DNA of 64,000 nucleotides. Origin: Syntrophomonas sp. (GTDB taxonomy: Bacteria > Bacillota > Syntrophomonadia > Syntrophomonadales > Syntrophomonadaceae). The stretch lies in contig JAENZE010000008.1 in NCBI GenBank assembly GCA_016841425.1, forward strand, positions 1-64,000, written 5' to 3'. This document shows positions 16,993 to 26,194 of this stretch, one piece after another. The position numbers were made by a program, and so were the translations under genes. How positions within the stretch are numbered: the first letter of the stretch is position 1; each line of letters begins with the position of its first letter. The notes beneath the pieces were generated by a model. The model did not search any database, was not told the DNA's origin, and saw nothing but the letters and a program-made list of their open reading frames with translations.

Positions 16993-18150
16993 TTATGCCC
17001 GGTTGGCGGAGAATCCCAGGGTGGCATTGGCAACAATCTGGGTATGCATATTGGAAGTGCCTTCCAGGGTCTCAAACTGCTTGCAGTCTCTCAGGAACCT
17101 TCCACAGGGATATTCGGTGGAGTAACCAAACGAACCATGCAGTTTCATACACTCGTTAGCGCCATGAACAGCTGCTTTAGCTCCAAATAGTTTGGCCATG
17201 GAAGTTTCCATTTGATTAGGCAGGTTGTTGTCCTTTAACCAAGCTGCTTTATAAACCATTGCCTCCAGGGCCGCATGCTCCATCTTCATCTCGGCAATCT
17301 GCTGCTGAATTAATTGGTATTTGCCAATTTGCTTACCAAATTGACTGCGCTCATTAGCATAACGGATGGAAGCGTCCAGACAGGCTTGAGACAGCCCTAG
17401 TGCACCAGCAGCACAGCCCAGACGGGTGGCATTAAGCTGGGTCATACACATGCTAAACCCCTGACCTACTTTGCCTAAAATAAGTTCCTTGGGTACTTTT
17501 ACATTTTCAAATACGATTTCTGCAGTATCGGATGCCCACAGACCGACCTTAGTTTTAATGGCGTTCCTGGTTATTCCGGGAAGACTGTAGTCCATTATAA
17601 AACAGGTAATTCCTTTGGCTCCTCCATCCTTGTCGGTTTTAACGTATAGAAGTCCATGGTCACAGACGGTTCCATTGGTAATCCACATTTTATGACCATT
17701 AAGCAGATAATAATCACCTTTATCTTCGGCACGGCATTTCATAGCAGCAACATCCGATCCCACATCAGCTTCAGTCATAGCAAAACTTCCAATATATTCT
17801 CCATTTACAAACTTGGGAATATAGTGATCCTTTTGCTCCTGGGTGCCAAATTTCTGAATAGTCAAAGCCGGTCCCCAGTCCTGCATATTGAAAGCCATAC
17901 GCCAGGAGGTATGAACTCTGGATATCTGTTCAATAACCAGGGCTCCTTCTAGAAATCCCATCCCATTACCGCCATATTGCTCATCAATGCAAAAACCAAA
18001 TAAACCCAATTCGGCCATCTTGTCAAAAATCTCTTTTCTCCAATAGTGGTTTTCCTCATCCTGATCCACGTAAGGAGCTATCTCGTTGTCAGCAAAATCT
18101 CTGGCCATAATCTGTACCATTTTCTGTTCTTCTGTCAATGCAAAATCCAT
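16993..18150 (-). CDS. Acyl-CoA dehydrogenase, glutaryl-CoA-dehydrogenase-like
   Basis: This 385-residue classical acyl-CoA dehydrogenase has the FAD site SFAMTEADVGSD (about 122-133) and the catalytic Glu363 in ETLEGTSNMH. Arg84 in TSWRMAFNMQ aligns with the Arg of glutaryl-CoA dehydrogenase (human Arg94) that binds the distal carboxylate, so a dicarboxylic acyl-CoA such as glutaryl-CoA is a candidate substrate. However, the residue before the catalytic Glu is Leu rather than Tyr, and the human Glu87 position is Ser, so substrate and decarboxylating ability are open. It lies between meaB and the mutase genes with GAGGAGG before its ATG, so it probably feeds or drains the methylmalonyl-CoA module. 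Confidence 0.85.
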   Translation of the reverse strand: MDFALTEEQKMVQIMARDFADNEIAPYVDQDEENHYWRKEIFDKMAELGLFGFCIDEQYGGNGMGFLEGALVIEQISRVHTSWRMAFNMQDWGPALTIQKFGTQEQKDHYIPKFVNGEYIGSFAMTEADVGSDVAAMKCRAEDKGDYYLLNGHKMWITNGTVCDHGLLYVKTDKDGGAKGITCFIMDYSLPGITRNAIKTKVGLWASDTAEIVFENVKVPKELILGKVGQGFSMCMTQLNATRLGCAAGALGLSQACLDASIRYANERSQFGKQIGKYQLIQQQIAEMKMEHAALEAMVYKAAWLKDNNLPNQMETSMAKLFGAKAAVHGANECMKLHGSFGYSTEYPCGRFLRDCKQFETLEGTSNMHTQIVANATLGFSANRA

Positions 18151-18284
18151 TTATAATGCCTCCTCTTTATCATTAAAATAGTAAATTATCTTAAACTATT
18201 GCTTATTGCTCTTCTTTACCTCCTTCTGCTGTTGTTTAAATGGCTGATAAATCATCTGTCAGCTAATCATCCCCATCCCGTCCA

Positions 18285-19256
18285 TTAAATCAGGGTTTGT
18301 CCCAGATATTTTAGAACTGCCTCCCGGGCTGCCGAATGGGGGTCACTCTTTCTACTGATAACTTGATCAATCATATCTTCCAGGCTATTCTCGGCAGCTA
18401 ATCGCTTCATTAGGAACTGCATGACTATGCCCTGCAGAGCTGCCTGTATTTCGAAAAGGGCCTTCCGTCTCTGTCTTTTCTTCAATGCCTTGTAATTACC
18501 TGAATAGTATTCATTATGCTGCATAATCTGTAAGGCTATCTCTTGGATACCTTTAACAAATTGCCGTTTATCCTCTTTACTGCCAACCCGGGTGATCGGA
18601 GGTCTCCAGTCACAATCAGCTGCTAAAGCCATATCCAGCAGTATGTTTATCTCACTTTTAAGCATTTCGGCTCCATCACGGTCAGCTTTGTTGATAACGA
18701 ATATATCTGCTATCTCCATTATCCCAGCTTTTAGGGTTTGTACTGCATCACCCATGCCTGGGACCAAAACCAGGATAACTGTATCAGCGTAGTTCATGAT
18801 TTCAACTTCCTGCTGACCTGTCCCCACTGTTTCGATGATTATAATGTCCTTTCCCATGCTATCAAGGATGTGAATACTATCGCCCACTGCTCTTGACAAT
18901 CCCCCCAGGGCTCCCCTGGTAGCCAGACTCCGGATAAAAACCTCCGGATCCTCAGCATGGCGCTGCATTCTAACCCGATCACCAAGTATTGCCCCTCCGG
19001 TAAAAGGACTGGAAGGGTCCACTGCCAGTACCCCTACAGTTTTTCCCTCTTTCCTGAACGCTGCAATTAAGCCATCGGTAAGGGTGCTTTTGCCCGCCCC
19101 CGGAGATCCAGTTAAGCCTATTACATGAGCATTACCGGTGTACGGATAAATTTTAGCAATACTCTCTTTAGCTTGTGGGAAATCGTCCTCGATGTTTCTT
19201 ATTAAACGCGAAGCAGCTCGCACGTTGCCTTGTAAAATTTTTTCATATAATTCCAT
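18285..19256 (-). CDS. meaB: Methylmalonyl-CoA mutase chaperone GTPase MeaB
   Basis: MeaB is a G3E-family P-loop GTPase that gates cofactor loading and protects the B12 mutase. Walker A is GLTGSPGAGKSTL (about 48-60), switch regions include VLAVDPSSPFTGG and GDRVRMQRH, the ETVGTGQQEVE segment is present, and the base-recognition NKAD motif is near 192. Length (323 residues) is normal. It is encoded between cobO and the acyl-CoA dehydrogenase/mutase genes on the same strand, as expected for a mutase partner. Confidence 0.95.
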   Translation of the reverse strand: MELYEKILQGNVRAASRLIRNIEDDFPQAKESIAKIYPYTGNAHVIGLTGSPGAGKSTLTDGLIAAFRKEGKTVGVLAVDPSSPFTGGAILGDRVRMQRHAEDPEVFIRSLATRGALGGLSRAVGDSIHILDSMGKDIIIIETVGTGQQEVEIMNYADTVILVLVPGMGDAVQTLKAGIMEIADIFVINKADRDGAEMLKSEINILLDMALAADCDWRPPITRVGSKEDKRQFVKGIQEIALQIMQHNEYYSGNYKALKKRQRRKALFEIQAALQGIVMQFLMKRLAAENSLEDMIDQVISRKSDPHSAAREAVLKYLGQTLI

Positions 19257-19281
19257 AATTGCATCCCTCTACTCACTGCTA

Positions 19282-19812
19282 TTAGAATTCAAATCCCTTT
19301 CGACCCGCAAAACCTTTGGTATAAGGATGCTTGATCTCTTTCATTTCTGTTACCAGATCAGCCAGTTCAATAAATTCCGGTGGAGCATATCTTCCTGTCA
19401 AACCAAGATATAGTTCTTTCGGTTTATTCTTGATCAAATCAAGTACGGCATCCAAAGGGATAAGTTTATAATCTACTGCCACATTAATCTCATCAAGAAT
19501 TACCATGTCATACTTCCCTGAATACATGGCTGTCTTTGCTGCTTCCAGACCTTCAAGAGCCAATTCTATGTCTATCGGAGAGAGATCACCTTTAATTACA
19601 AAACTGTCCCGTCCGCATTTATGCAATACCAGATCAGGCAGGTATTTCTCCGCGGCCAGCCATTCACCATAATCTCGCCCTTTCATAAACTGGGCCATAA
19701 ATACTCGCTTTCCATGTCCAACCGCCCGCAGTGCTAATCCAAGAGCAGCAGTAGTTTTTCCTTTACCGTTTCCGGTGTGTAAAAAAACGTAACCATGATT
19801 ATTATCCGGCAT
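19282..19812 (-). CDS. cobO: Cob(I)alamin adenosyltransferase, CobA/CobO type
   Basis: The enzyme makes adenosylcobalamin, the mutase cofactor, from reduced corrinoid and ATP. It carries a P-loop LHTGNGKGKTTAALG (about 11-25), AQFMKGRDYGEW (about 40-51) and the DEINVAVDY motif (about 107-115). The 176 residues match the family. GGGGAGAG lies seven bases before the ATG. It is the first well-supported gene of the methylmalonyl-CoA run, linking cofactor supply to the mutase. Confidence 0.95.
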   Translation of the reverse strand: MPDNNHGYVFLHTGNGKGKTTAALGLALRAVGHGKRVFMAQFMKGRDYGEWLAAEKYLPDLVLHKCGRDSFVIKGDLSPIDIELALEGLEAAKTAMYSGKYDMVILDEINVAVDYKLIPLDAVLDLIKNKPKELYLGLTGRYAPPEFIELADLVTEMKEIKHPYTKGFAGRKGFEF

Positions 19813-20116
19813 GATCTCTCCCCTTCCAATTGAAAGACTCCATACTGAACAGCGTATTCTCCCAATAACATGATATGCAGATATCGTGCCAACCCGAGCA
19901 GATATAGAGCATCTCCTTCATTACCTGAATCAGCTCGTTGGTATCTGTTGAACTACGGCTTGTATTACCTGCCCTGTCCTGTACCCCGCTAAGCAAATAC
20001 CATTTATCTGCTGCCTCGAAATACATCAACTTTATTGTCCAGTTATATGTACATGTGTACGGGCATACGAACAATGATTTGTGTAAAAACTCTTCTAAAA
20101 TTAATTGTCGTATCAA
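19802..20116 (-). CDS. Possible small protein upstream of cobO
   Basis: An open frame from TTG 20116 overlaps the cobO start by 11 bp. An internal ATG near 20023 would give about 74 residues. Neither start has a good ribosome-binding site. The sequence has several Cys/Trp residues and no recognisable domain. It may be only the leader of the cobO operon. Weak call. Confidence 0.25.
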   Translation of the reverse strand: MIRQLILEEFLHKSLFVCPYTCTYNWTIKLMYFEAADKWYLLSGVQDRAGNTSRSSTDTNELIQVMKEMLYICSGWHDICISCYWENTLFSMESFNWKGRDHAG

Positions 20117-20262
20117 CCTGAATGAAGTTTTTAATATGCGGTTTTATCAGGCTTATAGTTGATTAGCTTAATTTATTGTTAATTATATTGATTAAGCCAA
20201 GTTCATTCCCATCATGCTTCAATTACCTCCAGACACATAAAAAGATATACCCCTTTTTCTCC

Positions 20263-21144
20263 TTATATTCGGTAATAGAGGTCTGTGTCTGGTTCTTTTT
20301 GTACCAATCCCTGCCTTATTAATCTTTGCAGGTGCAAATACACACCTTGCTTCTCCCAGAACTGCAGATATCTGTCAGATTTGATCTTGAATCCATAGAA
20401 TAGTCTCAGTAAACTCAGTTCTTCCAGAGATATAGGTCTATCCAGGGCACCCAGTACTTCTTCTTCCTTGTGTAATATCTGATCCCGATAAGCTATAAAA
20501 CGAGCCCCGAGGTCAGGCTCAATTATCCCCTTATGGCCGGATATTACCAAACCTGGCTTTAATTCCATACATTTCTCAATAGAGTTAAGGTAATCGTCCA
20601 GGTCACTGCATATGTGCAGGTACCAGGGCCCCCAGGCACTTAAATCGATATCACCGCTGATCAATATACCGCTGTGCTCTTCGAACAGGACACAGTGACC
20701 GGGAGTATGACCCGGTGTGTGAATAACTTTTAAGCGCACTTTCCCCAGATCCAGGATTTCATTGTCCTTAAGCTCACGATGCACAGGGCGATCCGTTATT
20801 CCGTTGACCTGAATAAAAAGTCGTCCCATGTCTTCTTCTGCAAAGGCATTAAACCCATATCTTTCCATATGCACATTTGCGGATCGAATACCGGCAGCAT
20901 CAAGGCCGTGGCACCATATCTGAACCTGCCCTATGTTCTGGTTCTGTCTGGTATGATCCCAGTGGAAGTGAGTATTGATCACTATATCAAGTCCCTGTTC
21001 CCGAAGCTCTGCAGCTATATTAGAGCTGCAGCCGCTATCTATTAAAACTCGAGTTTGATCTTTTATTAACACGCAGTAACAGTAAGGGAATCCAGCCCGT
21101 TTAGATTTAACTAAATTAAGATGCTTGTTTATGGGAATAATCAT
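20263..21144 (-). CDS. Metallo-beta-lactamase-fold hydrolase
   Basis: The 293-residue protein has the MBL zinc signature THFHWDH (about 72-78), the second-site HTPGHTPGH (about 145-153) and GDID(L) (about 165). A C-terminal winged-helix-like region follows (residues about 225-293). I use ATG 21144, just after GAGAGGAG; ATG 21162 lies six codons upstream. Such proteins include thioesterase-like and glyoxalase-like hydrolases; substrate is unknown. A second MBL protein is encoded at 46148 next to a sigma-54 promoter. Its neighbours suggest an acyl-CoA-related role, which is inference. Confidence 0.82.
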   Translation of the reverse strand: MIIPINKHLNLVKSKRAGFPYCYCVLIKDQTRVLIDSGCSSNIAAELREQGLDIVINTHFHWDHTRQNQNIGQVQIWCHGLDAAGIRSANVHMERYGFNAFAEEDMGRLFIQVNGITDRPVHRELKDNEILDLGKVRLKVIHTPGHTPGHCVLFEEHSGILISGDIDLSAWGPWYLHICSDLDDYLNSIEKCMELKPGLVISGHKGIIEPDLGARFIAYRDQILHKEEEVLGALDRPISLEELSLLRLFYGFKIKSDRYLQFWEKQGVYLHLQRLIRQGLVQKEPDTDLYYRI

Positions 21145-21347
21145 GCTTCTCCTCTCAGCCATTGGCTTGATATTCCAACCATACCATTGGCTTTCTTTGT
21201 GTGTTTCCTGGCTGTAGTTGAATACTGCCGCCCCAGGTTCGAATAGATGCTGCCCATGGTATCTACACCATTACGGCAGACCATAACGTTGATAATATTA
21301 TGAAACCACTTGGTACGACTGGTTTTCCTCTTTGGCTTCTTAGCTTA

Positions 21348-21758
21348 TTAACCCCTTCTTATGTAGGTAACCGTAGAGTGTGAAATGCTCTTACCCTCCT
21401 CATCCAGCACCTTTACATCACCAAAAATAAGTCTTCTCCCATTCTTTATGACCCTGGCTTCTGCATAGAGATCAGTCTGGCTAGTGGGGTTAAGAAAGTT
21501 CGTCTTCAGTTCTGCGGTTGAAAGATTTCCAGTAGCCTCTAGACCTGTCATGGTTGCCATAGCAAAATAGAAAGCTATATCGGCCAGAGTCAGCAAGGCA
21601 CCCCCATGCGTATTTTTCCAGGAGTTGGTAAATACTGGATTGTAGGGCATCTTAATCTTACTGTAGCCTTCTCGAATATCTATAAACTGTATGTTGAAAT
21701 ACTGGTTAACAGGAACCCGGTTCATATGCATCTGGCAGTCTTCCAGGGTAATCTGCAT
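21348..21758 (-). CDS. PaaI-type hotdog thioesterase
   Basis: This 136-residue single hotdog domain has the signature HGGALLTLADIAFYFAM (about 51-67), in which the His-Gly-Gly helix forms the active site with a downstream Asp. It would hydrolyse an acyl-CoA, probably to release CoA from dead-end products. AGGAGGAG precedes the ATG. It lies downstream of the thiolase-crotonase-hbd run, separated from it by a hairpin at 21798-21835, so it may be transcribed separately. Confidence 0.88.
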   Translation of the reverse strand: MQITLEDCQMHMNRVPVNQYFNIQFIDIREGYSKIKMPYNPVFTNSWKNTHGGALLTLADIAFYFAMATMTGLEATGNLSTAELKTNFLNPTSQTDLYAEARVIKNGRRLIFGDVKVLDEEGKSISHSTVTYIRRG

Positions 21759-21797
21759 GGCTTAGCTCCTCCTATCTTTGATCTTTCCATATAATAA

Positions 21798-21835
21798 ACG
21801 ATTTCCCCTCCTGCCAGAGCAGGGGAGGAAATCGT
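21798..21835 (-). terminator. Terminator of the beta-oxidation run
   Basis: Sixteen- to seventeen-base GC-rich arms with two wobble positions (ACGATTTCCCCTCC pairing across a short loop), followed on the minus strand by TTTATTAT. It lies after the thiolase-like gene ending at 21911. Confidence 0.7.
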
Positions 21836-21910
21836 ATTTCTTTGAGGCAGGCTAAATTTAATTAGTGCAATTTAGAGTGCTTTCCTGGTAATGTAGCCTC
21901 AAATATCTAT

Positions 21911-23095
21911 TTAACGTTTAATGATGATGGTGAACGATTGTCCTCCCAGGGCTCCTACATTTATCAGCCCGGTGGTGGCTCCCATCTGCTGCAGCCGGTA
22001 AATCATGTTAACGACCATAGCTCCGCCGGTAGCTGCTCCAGCATGCCCAAAGGCCAGGCTTGAACCGTTTACATTGATTTTGCCAGCTGCGTCCGGCCCC
22101 AGCTGTTCGGCTACAGCTAATGCGTATGCTGCAGAGGGTTCATGAATGTCAATGAAATTTACATCTTTAAGGGTCAGATTGGCAAATTTCAAAGCTTTTT
22201 CTATAGATTTAATTGTTGTTCTTTCTATCAATTTGGGATTTCCTGCCGTGATAGCAAACCCGGCCATACTAGCCATCAGGCTGGCTCCCCATTCTTTAGC
22301 TTTATCAGCAGAGGCTAGAATGACCGATGCCGATCCATCAGCTAGCGGAGCAGTGTTTCCCGGGGTGGCAGTACCATCCTGGTTTATTGAGGGCAGGGCC
22401 ATTAACTCTTCGATAGATGCTGTGACGGGACCCTGATCCATATCAACAATTACTTCTTTTTTCTTAACTTTTTTAGTTAAAGCTACCATAGCGTCTTTCA
22501 TCAATCCGTTCTTAACTGCCTCTACTGCTCTGGACTTGCTGTCCAGTGCATATTCGTCCAGCAGTGCACGGCGCAATCCATAATTGCGGGCGATAAAGTC
22601 AGCAATGTCGGCAGCGCTCTGACTTCCGTATATCTCCACCGGCTGGGCATTAGTCTCTATTTCAACCCTTTGATCATGGAAACAGAAATTATGCGGTCCA
22701 AAATTATACCTGGGATGTTCAATGTAGTAAGGTGCCTGACTGTTAGTCTCGACCCCACCGGCTAAAATAGACTGGTATTCTCCTGCTACGATTTTGCTGA
22801 ATCCGCTGATCATGGTTTCAAGTGCTCCAGCGCACAAAGCGTTTAATGTATATCCGGCTGGATTCTCATCCAGTCCGGCCAGCAGCCATCCGTGTCTTCC
22901 CACATTAGCGGGTAGGCTGGTCTGGATAGATTCGCTGAAAATACTGGTATCCAACTGCGATGAGTCAATCCCAGCACGTATTACGGCTTCCTTCATTGAA
23001 CTGGCGGCCAGGTCCTGGCTTCTTAGATCCGCTATCGAGCCCTTGTACAGTCCAAATGGTGTTCGCGCCGCACCGATTATTACGACTTCCTGCAT
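21911..23095 (-). CDS. Divergent thiolase-superfamily protein lacking the second catalytic Cys
   Basis: The 394-residue protein has the thiolase fold and the nucleophile Cys88 (NALCAGALE). It also has GHAGAATGG with His351. The canonical NEAF motif is replaced by HEPSA (318-322), and the C-terminal CxG loop that supplies the second catalytic Cys reads NVGALGGQS (379-387) with no Cys. It could be a non-thiolytic or condensing variant, a thiolase with altered chemistry, or a CoA-binding partner of the full thiolase encoded next to it (23113). It starts 17 bases after that gene's stop, so the two are co-expressed. Sequence quality elsewhere is normal, so this is not a decaying gene. Confidence 0.82.
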   Translation of the reverse strand: MQEVVIIGAARTPFGLYKGSIADLRSQDLAASSMKEAVIRAGIDSSQLDTSIFSESIQTSLPANVGRHGWLLAGLDENPAGYTLNALCAGALETMISGFSKIVAGEYQSILAGGVETNSQAPYYIEHPRYNFGPHNFCFHDQRVEIETNAQPVEIYGSQSAADIADFIARNYGLRRALLDEYALDSKSRAVEAVKNGLMKDAMVALTKKVKKKEVIVDMDQGPVTASIEELMALPSINQDGTATPGNTAPLADGSASVILASADKAKEWGASLMASMAGFAITAGNPKLIERTTIKSIEKALKFANLTLKDVNFIDIHEPSAAYALAVAEQLGPDAAGKINVNGSSLAFGHAGAATGGAMVVNMIYRLQQMGATTGLINVGALGGQSFTIIIKR

Positions 23096-23112
23096 AGCAA
23101 ACCCTCACTTTC

Positions 23113-24339
23113 CTAATCCAAACGTTCGATGATGCTGGCCACGCCAATACCACCGCCGCAGCACATAGTTGACAGGCCATAGCGTCCTCCGGTCCGTTCC
23201 AGTCCATACAACAATTTAGTGGTAATGATGGCTCCGCTGCCACCCAGGGGATGTCCGATGGCAATAGCTCCACCCCAGAGATTGATGTGCTTGTCACACC
23301 ACTCCGAATCAATCCCATAGTCTTTTTCCCACTCCCGTAGAACAGCTATACTCTGGCCGGCAAATGCTTCATTAAGTTCTATTACATCAATATCTTTTAG
23401 GGTGAGACCGGCCTTTTCCAGAGCAATTTTCGTTGCCGGAACTGGCCCGCGGCCCATGATAGTTGGGTCTACTCCAGCTACACCGGCAGTTAAGAATCTA
23501 GCCCGAGGTTTTATCCCTAATTCATCCGCTTTCTCCCGGGACATAATCAAGGCTACCGCTGCACCGTCGTTTCTTCCCGATGAATTACCTGCCGTTACTG
23601 AGCCATCCTTTTTGAAGGCAGGTTTAAGCTTGGCCAGAGCTTCCGGGGTAGTTGCACGGGGGTATTCATCCACCTGATAAACCCCGATACTCCCATCGGT
23701 TTTTTGATAGGTTACAGGCACTATCTCAGCCTTAAAATCCCCGTTAGCGATAGCTTTAAGAGCCAGTTCCTGGCTGCGAAAACCAAATTGGTCCTGTTCT
23801 TCACGAGGTATCTGATGAATATCCACCAAGTTTTCAGCAGTTATACCCATAGGAATATTCCCATATCTCTCTACTGGAGCTGCTCCCGGTCCGCCGGTAG
23901 TGATGGAGTCCCTGAGGGCTACATCTCCATTGCCAAAGGCGTAATTGGTCCCATAGGTTAAAAAGAACTCCCCACCGCTCATTACTTCAACGCCTCCGGC
24001 CAGCACCACATCGGCAAAACCGTTCTTAATAAACTCGTATCCTTCAACAATGGACTGCAAACCAGATCCGCAGGCAATAGTAACACTGATTCCGGGAACA
24101 GTATCTGGCAGCCCTGCTTTTAAAGCCAGGTTTCTGGCGATATTAGCGCAGCTGGAATTCTGTTTAACTTGCCCTAGAAACACGTAATCATAGTCCTGGG
24201 GCTTAACTTTTCCCTTATTGCGGTCTATAACTGCTTTAGCTATCTGGGAAACAAGATCAATGGGCGGAACGTCCTTTATGGTCCCGCCATGTTTCCCGAC
24301 AGCGCTTCTTGCCATATCTACTATGACAACTTCTCGCAT
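23113..24339 (-). CDS. Acetyl-CoA acetyltransferase (thiolase)
   Basis: The enzyme cleaves 3-ketoacyl-CoA to acetyl-CoA in beta-oxidation. All catalytic elements are present: Cys in ACGSGLQSIVEG (near 90), NEAFAGQ (near 325), GHPLGGSGA (His near 362), and Cys in MCCGGGIG (near 392). The length of 408 residues is typical. AGGAGGG precedes the ATG. It lies between a crotonase gene and the divergent thiolase gene on the same strand, consistent with a butyrate or longer fatty-acid degradation operon. Confidence 0.94.
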   Translation of the reverse strand: MREVVIVDMARSAVGKHGGTIKDVPPIDLVSQIAKAVIDRNKGKVKPQDYDYVFLGQVKQNSSCANIARNLALKAGLPDTVPGISVTIACGSGLQSIVEGYEFIKNGFADVVLAGGVEVMSGGEFFLTYGTNYAFGNGDVALRDSITTGGPGAAPVERYGNIPMGITAENLVDIHQIPREEQDQFGFRSQELALKAIANGDFKAEIVPVTYQKTDGSIGVYQVDEYPRATTPEALAKLKPAFKKDGSVTAGNSSGRNDGAAVALIMSREKADELGIKPRARFLTAGVAGVDPTIMGRGPVPATKIALEKAGLTLKDIDVIELNEAFAGQSIAVLREWEKDYGIDSEWCDKHINLWGGAIAIGHPLGGSGAIITTKLLYGLERTGGRYGLSTMCCGGGIGVASIIERLD

Positions 24340-24382
24340 ATATAATCCCTCCTAATCTAACCTGGAGAAAACTGTGTGCAAA

Positions 24383-25165
24383 TTATTTACCTGTATAAAC
24401 AGGTTTCCTCTTTTCCAGGAATGCTGTCATTCCTTCTTTTTGATCGCTGCTGGCAAATGCCAGGGAGAAACAAGCATTTTCTATTGATTCAGCAGTGTTT
24501 ATGTCCATATTAATAGCGTTATTAATACCATATTTAGCCAGCCCAATTGCAACAGGACTGTGCTGGGATATAGTTCGGGCCATTTTCAATGCTTCTTCCA
24601 TCAACTGATCATCAGGAACTACTTTATTCACCATGTTGATTCTTAAAGCCTCATCCGCCTTGACCGGCTTACCGGTTAATACGAGTTCCTTGGCTTTGCC
24701 TATACCAACCAGCTTGGGCAGACGAGAAAGTCCTCCTCCTCCTGGCAGTATGCCTATGTTGATCTCAGTTTGTCCCATGACCGCACTCTCTGCGGCTATA
24801 CGTATATCACAGGCCAGTGCCAATTCGCAGCCGCCACCCAGTGCAAAGCCAGCCACAGCAGCAATTATCGGTTTTCTTGATCTTTCCATCTTGGTGGCCA
24901 ATTCCCATAGGGATATCCGGTTAAAAGCCTCGTGAGCAGTTTGTTTAACCATGGCAGCTATATCGGCTCCAGCTGAAAATACTTTTGGCCCCCCGGTAAT
25001 GATGATTGCTCGCACATCCGGGTCATGCTCCCATTCAACTATTGCCTGGTACACCTCTTGCCGCAGAACATAGTCTATTGCATTACGTACTTCCGGCCGA
25101 TTTAAAGTGATCAGCCCTACCTTATCCTGCTCAAGCTTTTCTACCAGAATGGTAGTGTAAGCCAT
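24383..25165 (-). CDS. Enoyl-CoA hydratase (crotonase)
   Basis: The protein hydrates 2-enoyl-CoA to 3-hydroxyacyl-CoA. The oxyanion-hole motifs SAGADIAAM and GFALGGGCELALACD are present, and both catalytic Glu residues are in place (GGGCEL near 114 and TEINIGILPG near 134, numbered from the ATG at 25165). That start follows GAGGTG; a GTG nine bases upstream is less likely. With the downstream thiolase and upstream 3-hydroxybutyryl-CoA dehydrogenase it completes a beta-oxidation set. Confidence 0.94.
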   Translation of the reverse strand: MAYTTILVEKLEQDKVGLITLNRPEVRNAIDYVLRQEVYQAIVEWEHDPDVRAIIITGGPKVFSAGADIAAMVKQTAHEAFNRISLWELATKMERSRKPIIAAVAGFALGGGCELALACDIRIAAESAVMGQTEINIGILPGGGGLSRLPKLVGIGKAKELVLTGKPVKADEALRINMVNKVVPDDQLMEEALKMARTISQHSPVAIGLAKYGINNAINMDINTAESIENACFSLAFASSDQKEGMTAFLEKRKPVYTGK

Positions 25166-25185
25166 TTTGTTCACCTCTTTTATCT

Positions 25186-26073
25186 TTAGAACTTCACGTC
25201 AGTTCTGGGTTTTTTCTCTCCACTGCTGTAGTCATACCAGCCCTTGCCGGTCTTTCTGCCCAGGTCGCCGGAGATGTTTAGTTTCTCAAGAGTTGCATTT
25301 GGTGCAAAACGAGCATCCTTATAACCAGCATATAAAGTGCTAGCCACGTTGAAGCCTACGTCCAAACCAACAAAATCAGCCAGTTCGAATGGTCCCATGG
25401 GGTGATTTAATCCAAACTTAATGGCTTTGTCGATATCTTCAATAGTTGCTACGCCCTCTTCCATACAGCGATAGGCTTCGTTCCTGAATGCTGCATTAAT
25501 ACGGTTTACAATAAATCCAGGAACGTCTTTGGAGATTACGGTTACTTTGCCCATTTTTTCGGCTACTTCAATGGTTGTTGCTACACATTCATCGGAAGTC
25601 TTGATGCCACGAATGATTTCACACAGTCTCATAACCGGTACCGGGCTGAAGAAATGCATTCCGATAAAATTGGCAGGACTCTTCACTGCTGCTGCAATCT
25701 TGGTGATAGGAATTGAAGAGGTGTTGGTGGCCAAAACAGCTCCAGCAGGGCAGATTGCTTCTAACTTCTGGAAGATTTCCTTTTTCAGTTCAAAGTTCTC
25801 AAAAACGGCTTCAATGGCCATTTCACAATCTTTTGCATCTTCAAGTTTGGTGCTGGGAACGATTAAGGCCATGGCTGCATCCATATCAGCCTGGGACATT
25901 TTGCCTTTTTCAACGTTTCTGCTTAATATCTTCTTAATACCAGCGATGCCTTTTTCTACAGCTGCCTCTGAAATATCATAAAGATGCATCTTATAACCAG
26001 CCTGAGCTCCCACTTGAGCAATACCGGCTCCCATGAATCCAGCGCCTACGACCATGATTGTTTTAACTTCCAT
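25186..26073 (-). CDS. hbd: 3-hydroxybutyryl-CoA dehydrogenase
   Basis: This NAD-dependent enzyme oxidises (S)-3-hydroxybutyryl-CoA to acetoacetyl-CoA. The N-terminal Rossmann motif is GAGFMGAGIAQV (about 9-20) with Asp32 favouring NAD. The catalytic segment is IGMHFFSPVPVMRLCEI (His near 138). The C-terminal domain includes NHPMGPFELADFVGLDV. The length of 295 residues is close to clostridial Hbd. AAAGGAGAGAG precedes the ATG. It is followed by crotonase and thiolase genes. Confidence 0.95.
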   Translation of the reverse strand: MEVKTIMVVGAGFMGAGIAQVGAQAGYKMHLYDISEAAVEKGIAGIKKILSRNVEKGKMSQADMDAAMALIVPSTKLEDAKDCEMAIEAVFENFELKKEIFQKLEAICPAGAVLATNTSSIPITKIAAAVKSPANFIGMHFFSPVPVMRLCEIIRGIKTSDECVATTIEVAEKMGKVTVISKDVPGFIVNRINAAFRNEAYRCMEEGVATIEDIDKAIKFGLNHPMGPFELADFVGLDVGFNVASTLYAGYKDARFAPNATLEKLNISGDLGRKTGKGWYDYSSGEKKPRTDVKF

Positions 26074-26133
26074 TTTTCTCTCTCCTTTTCTGGTAATTTT
26101 CCTTATTATGTCAGAATATTCCCGATATTATGC

Positions 26134-26172
26134 CAGGAAGGAGTTCCATCATACCTGGATAACTCCTTCCTG
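26134..26172 (-). terminator. Hairpin between thiolase and hbd genes
   Basis: Twelve-base perfect arms (CAGGAAGGAGTT and its complement) with a 15-base loop. It may end or attenuate the thiolase transcript (26195-27376) before hbd. Confidence 0.55.
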
Positions 26173-26194
26173 TACAACGGTTAAAACACTTATG

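Noticed and set aside
26121-26136. Sigma-54-like element before hbd (TGGCATAATATCGGG on the minus strand)
   Set aside because: The essential -12 GC is GG, and the site overlaps a terminator hairpin arm.
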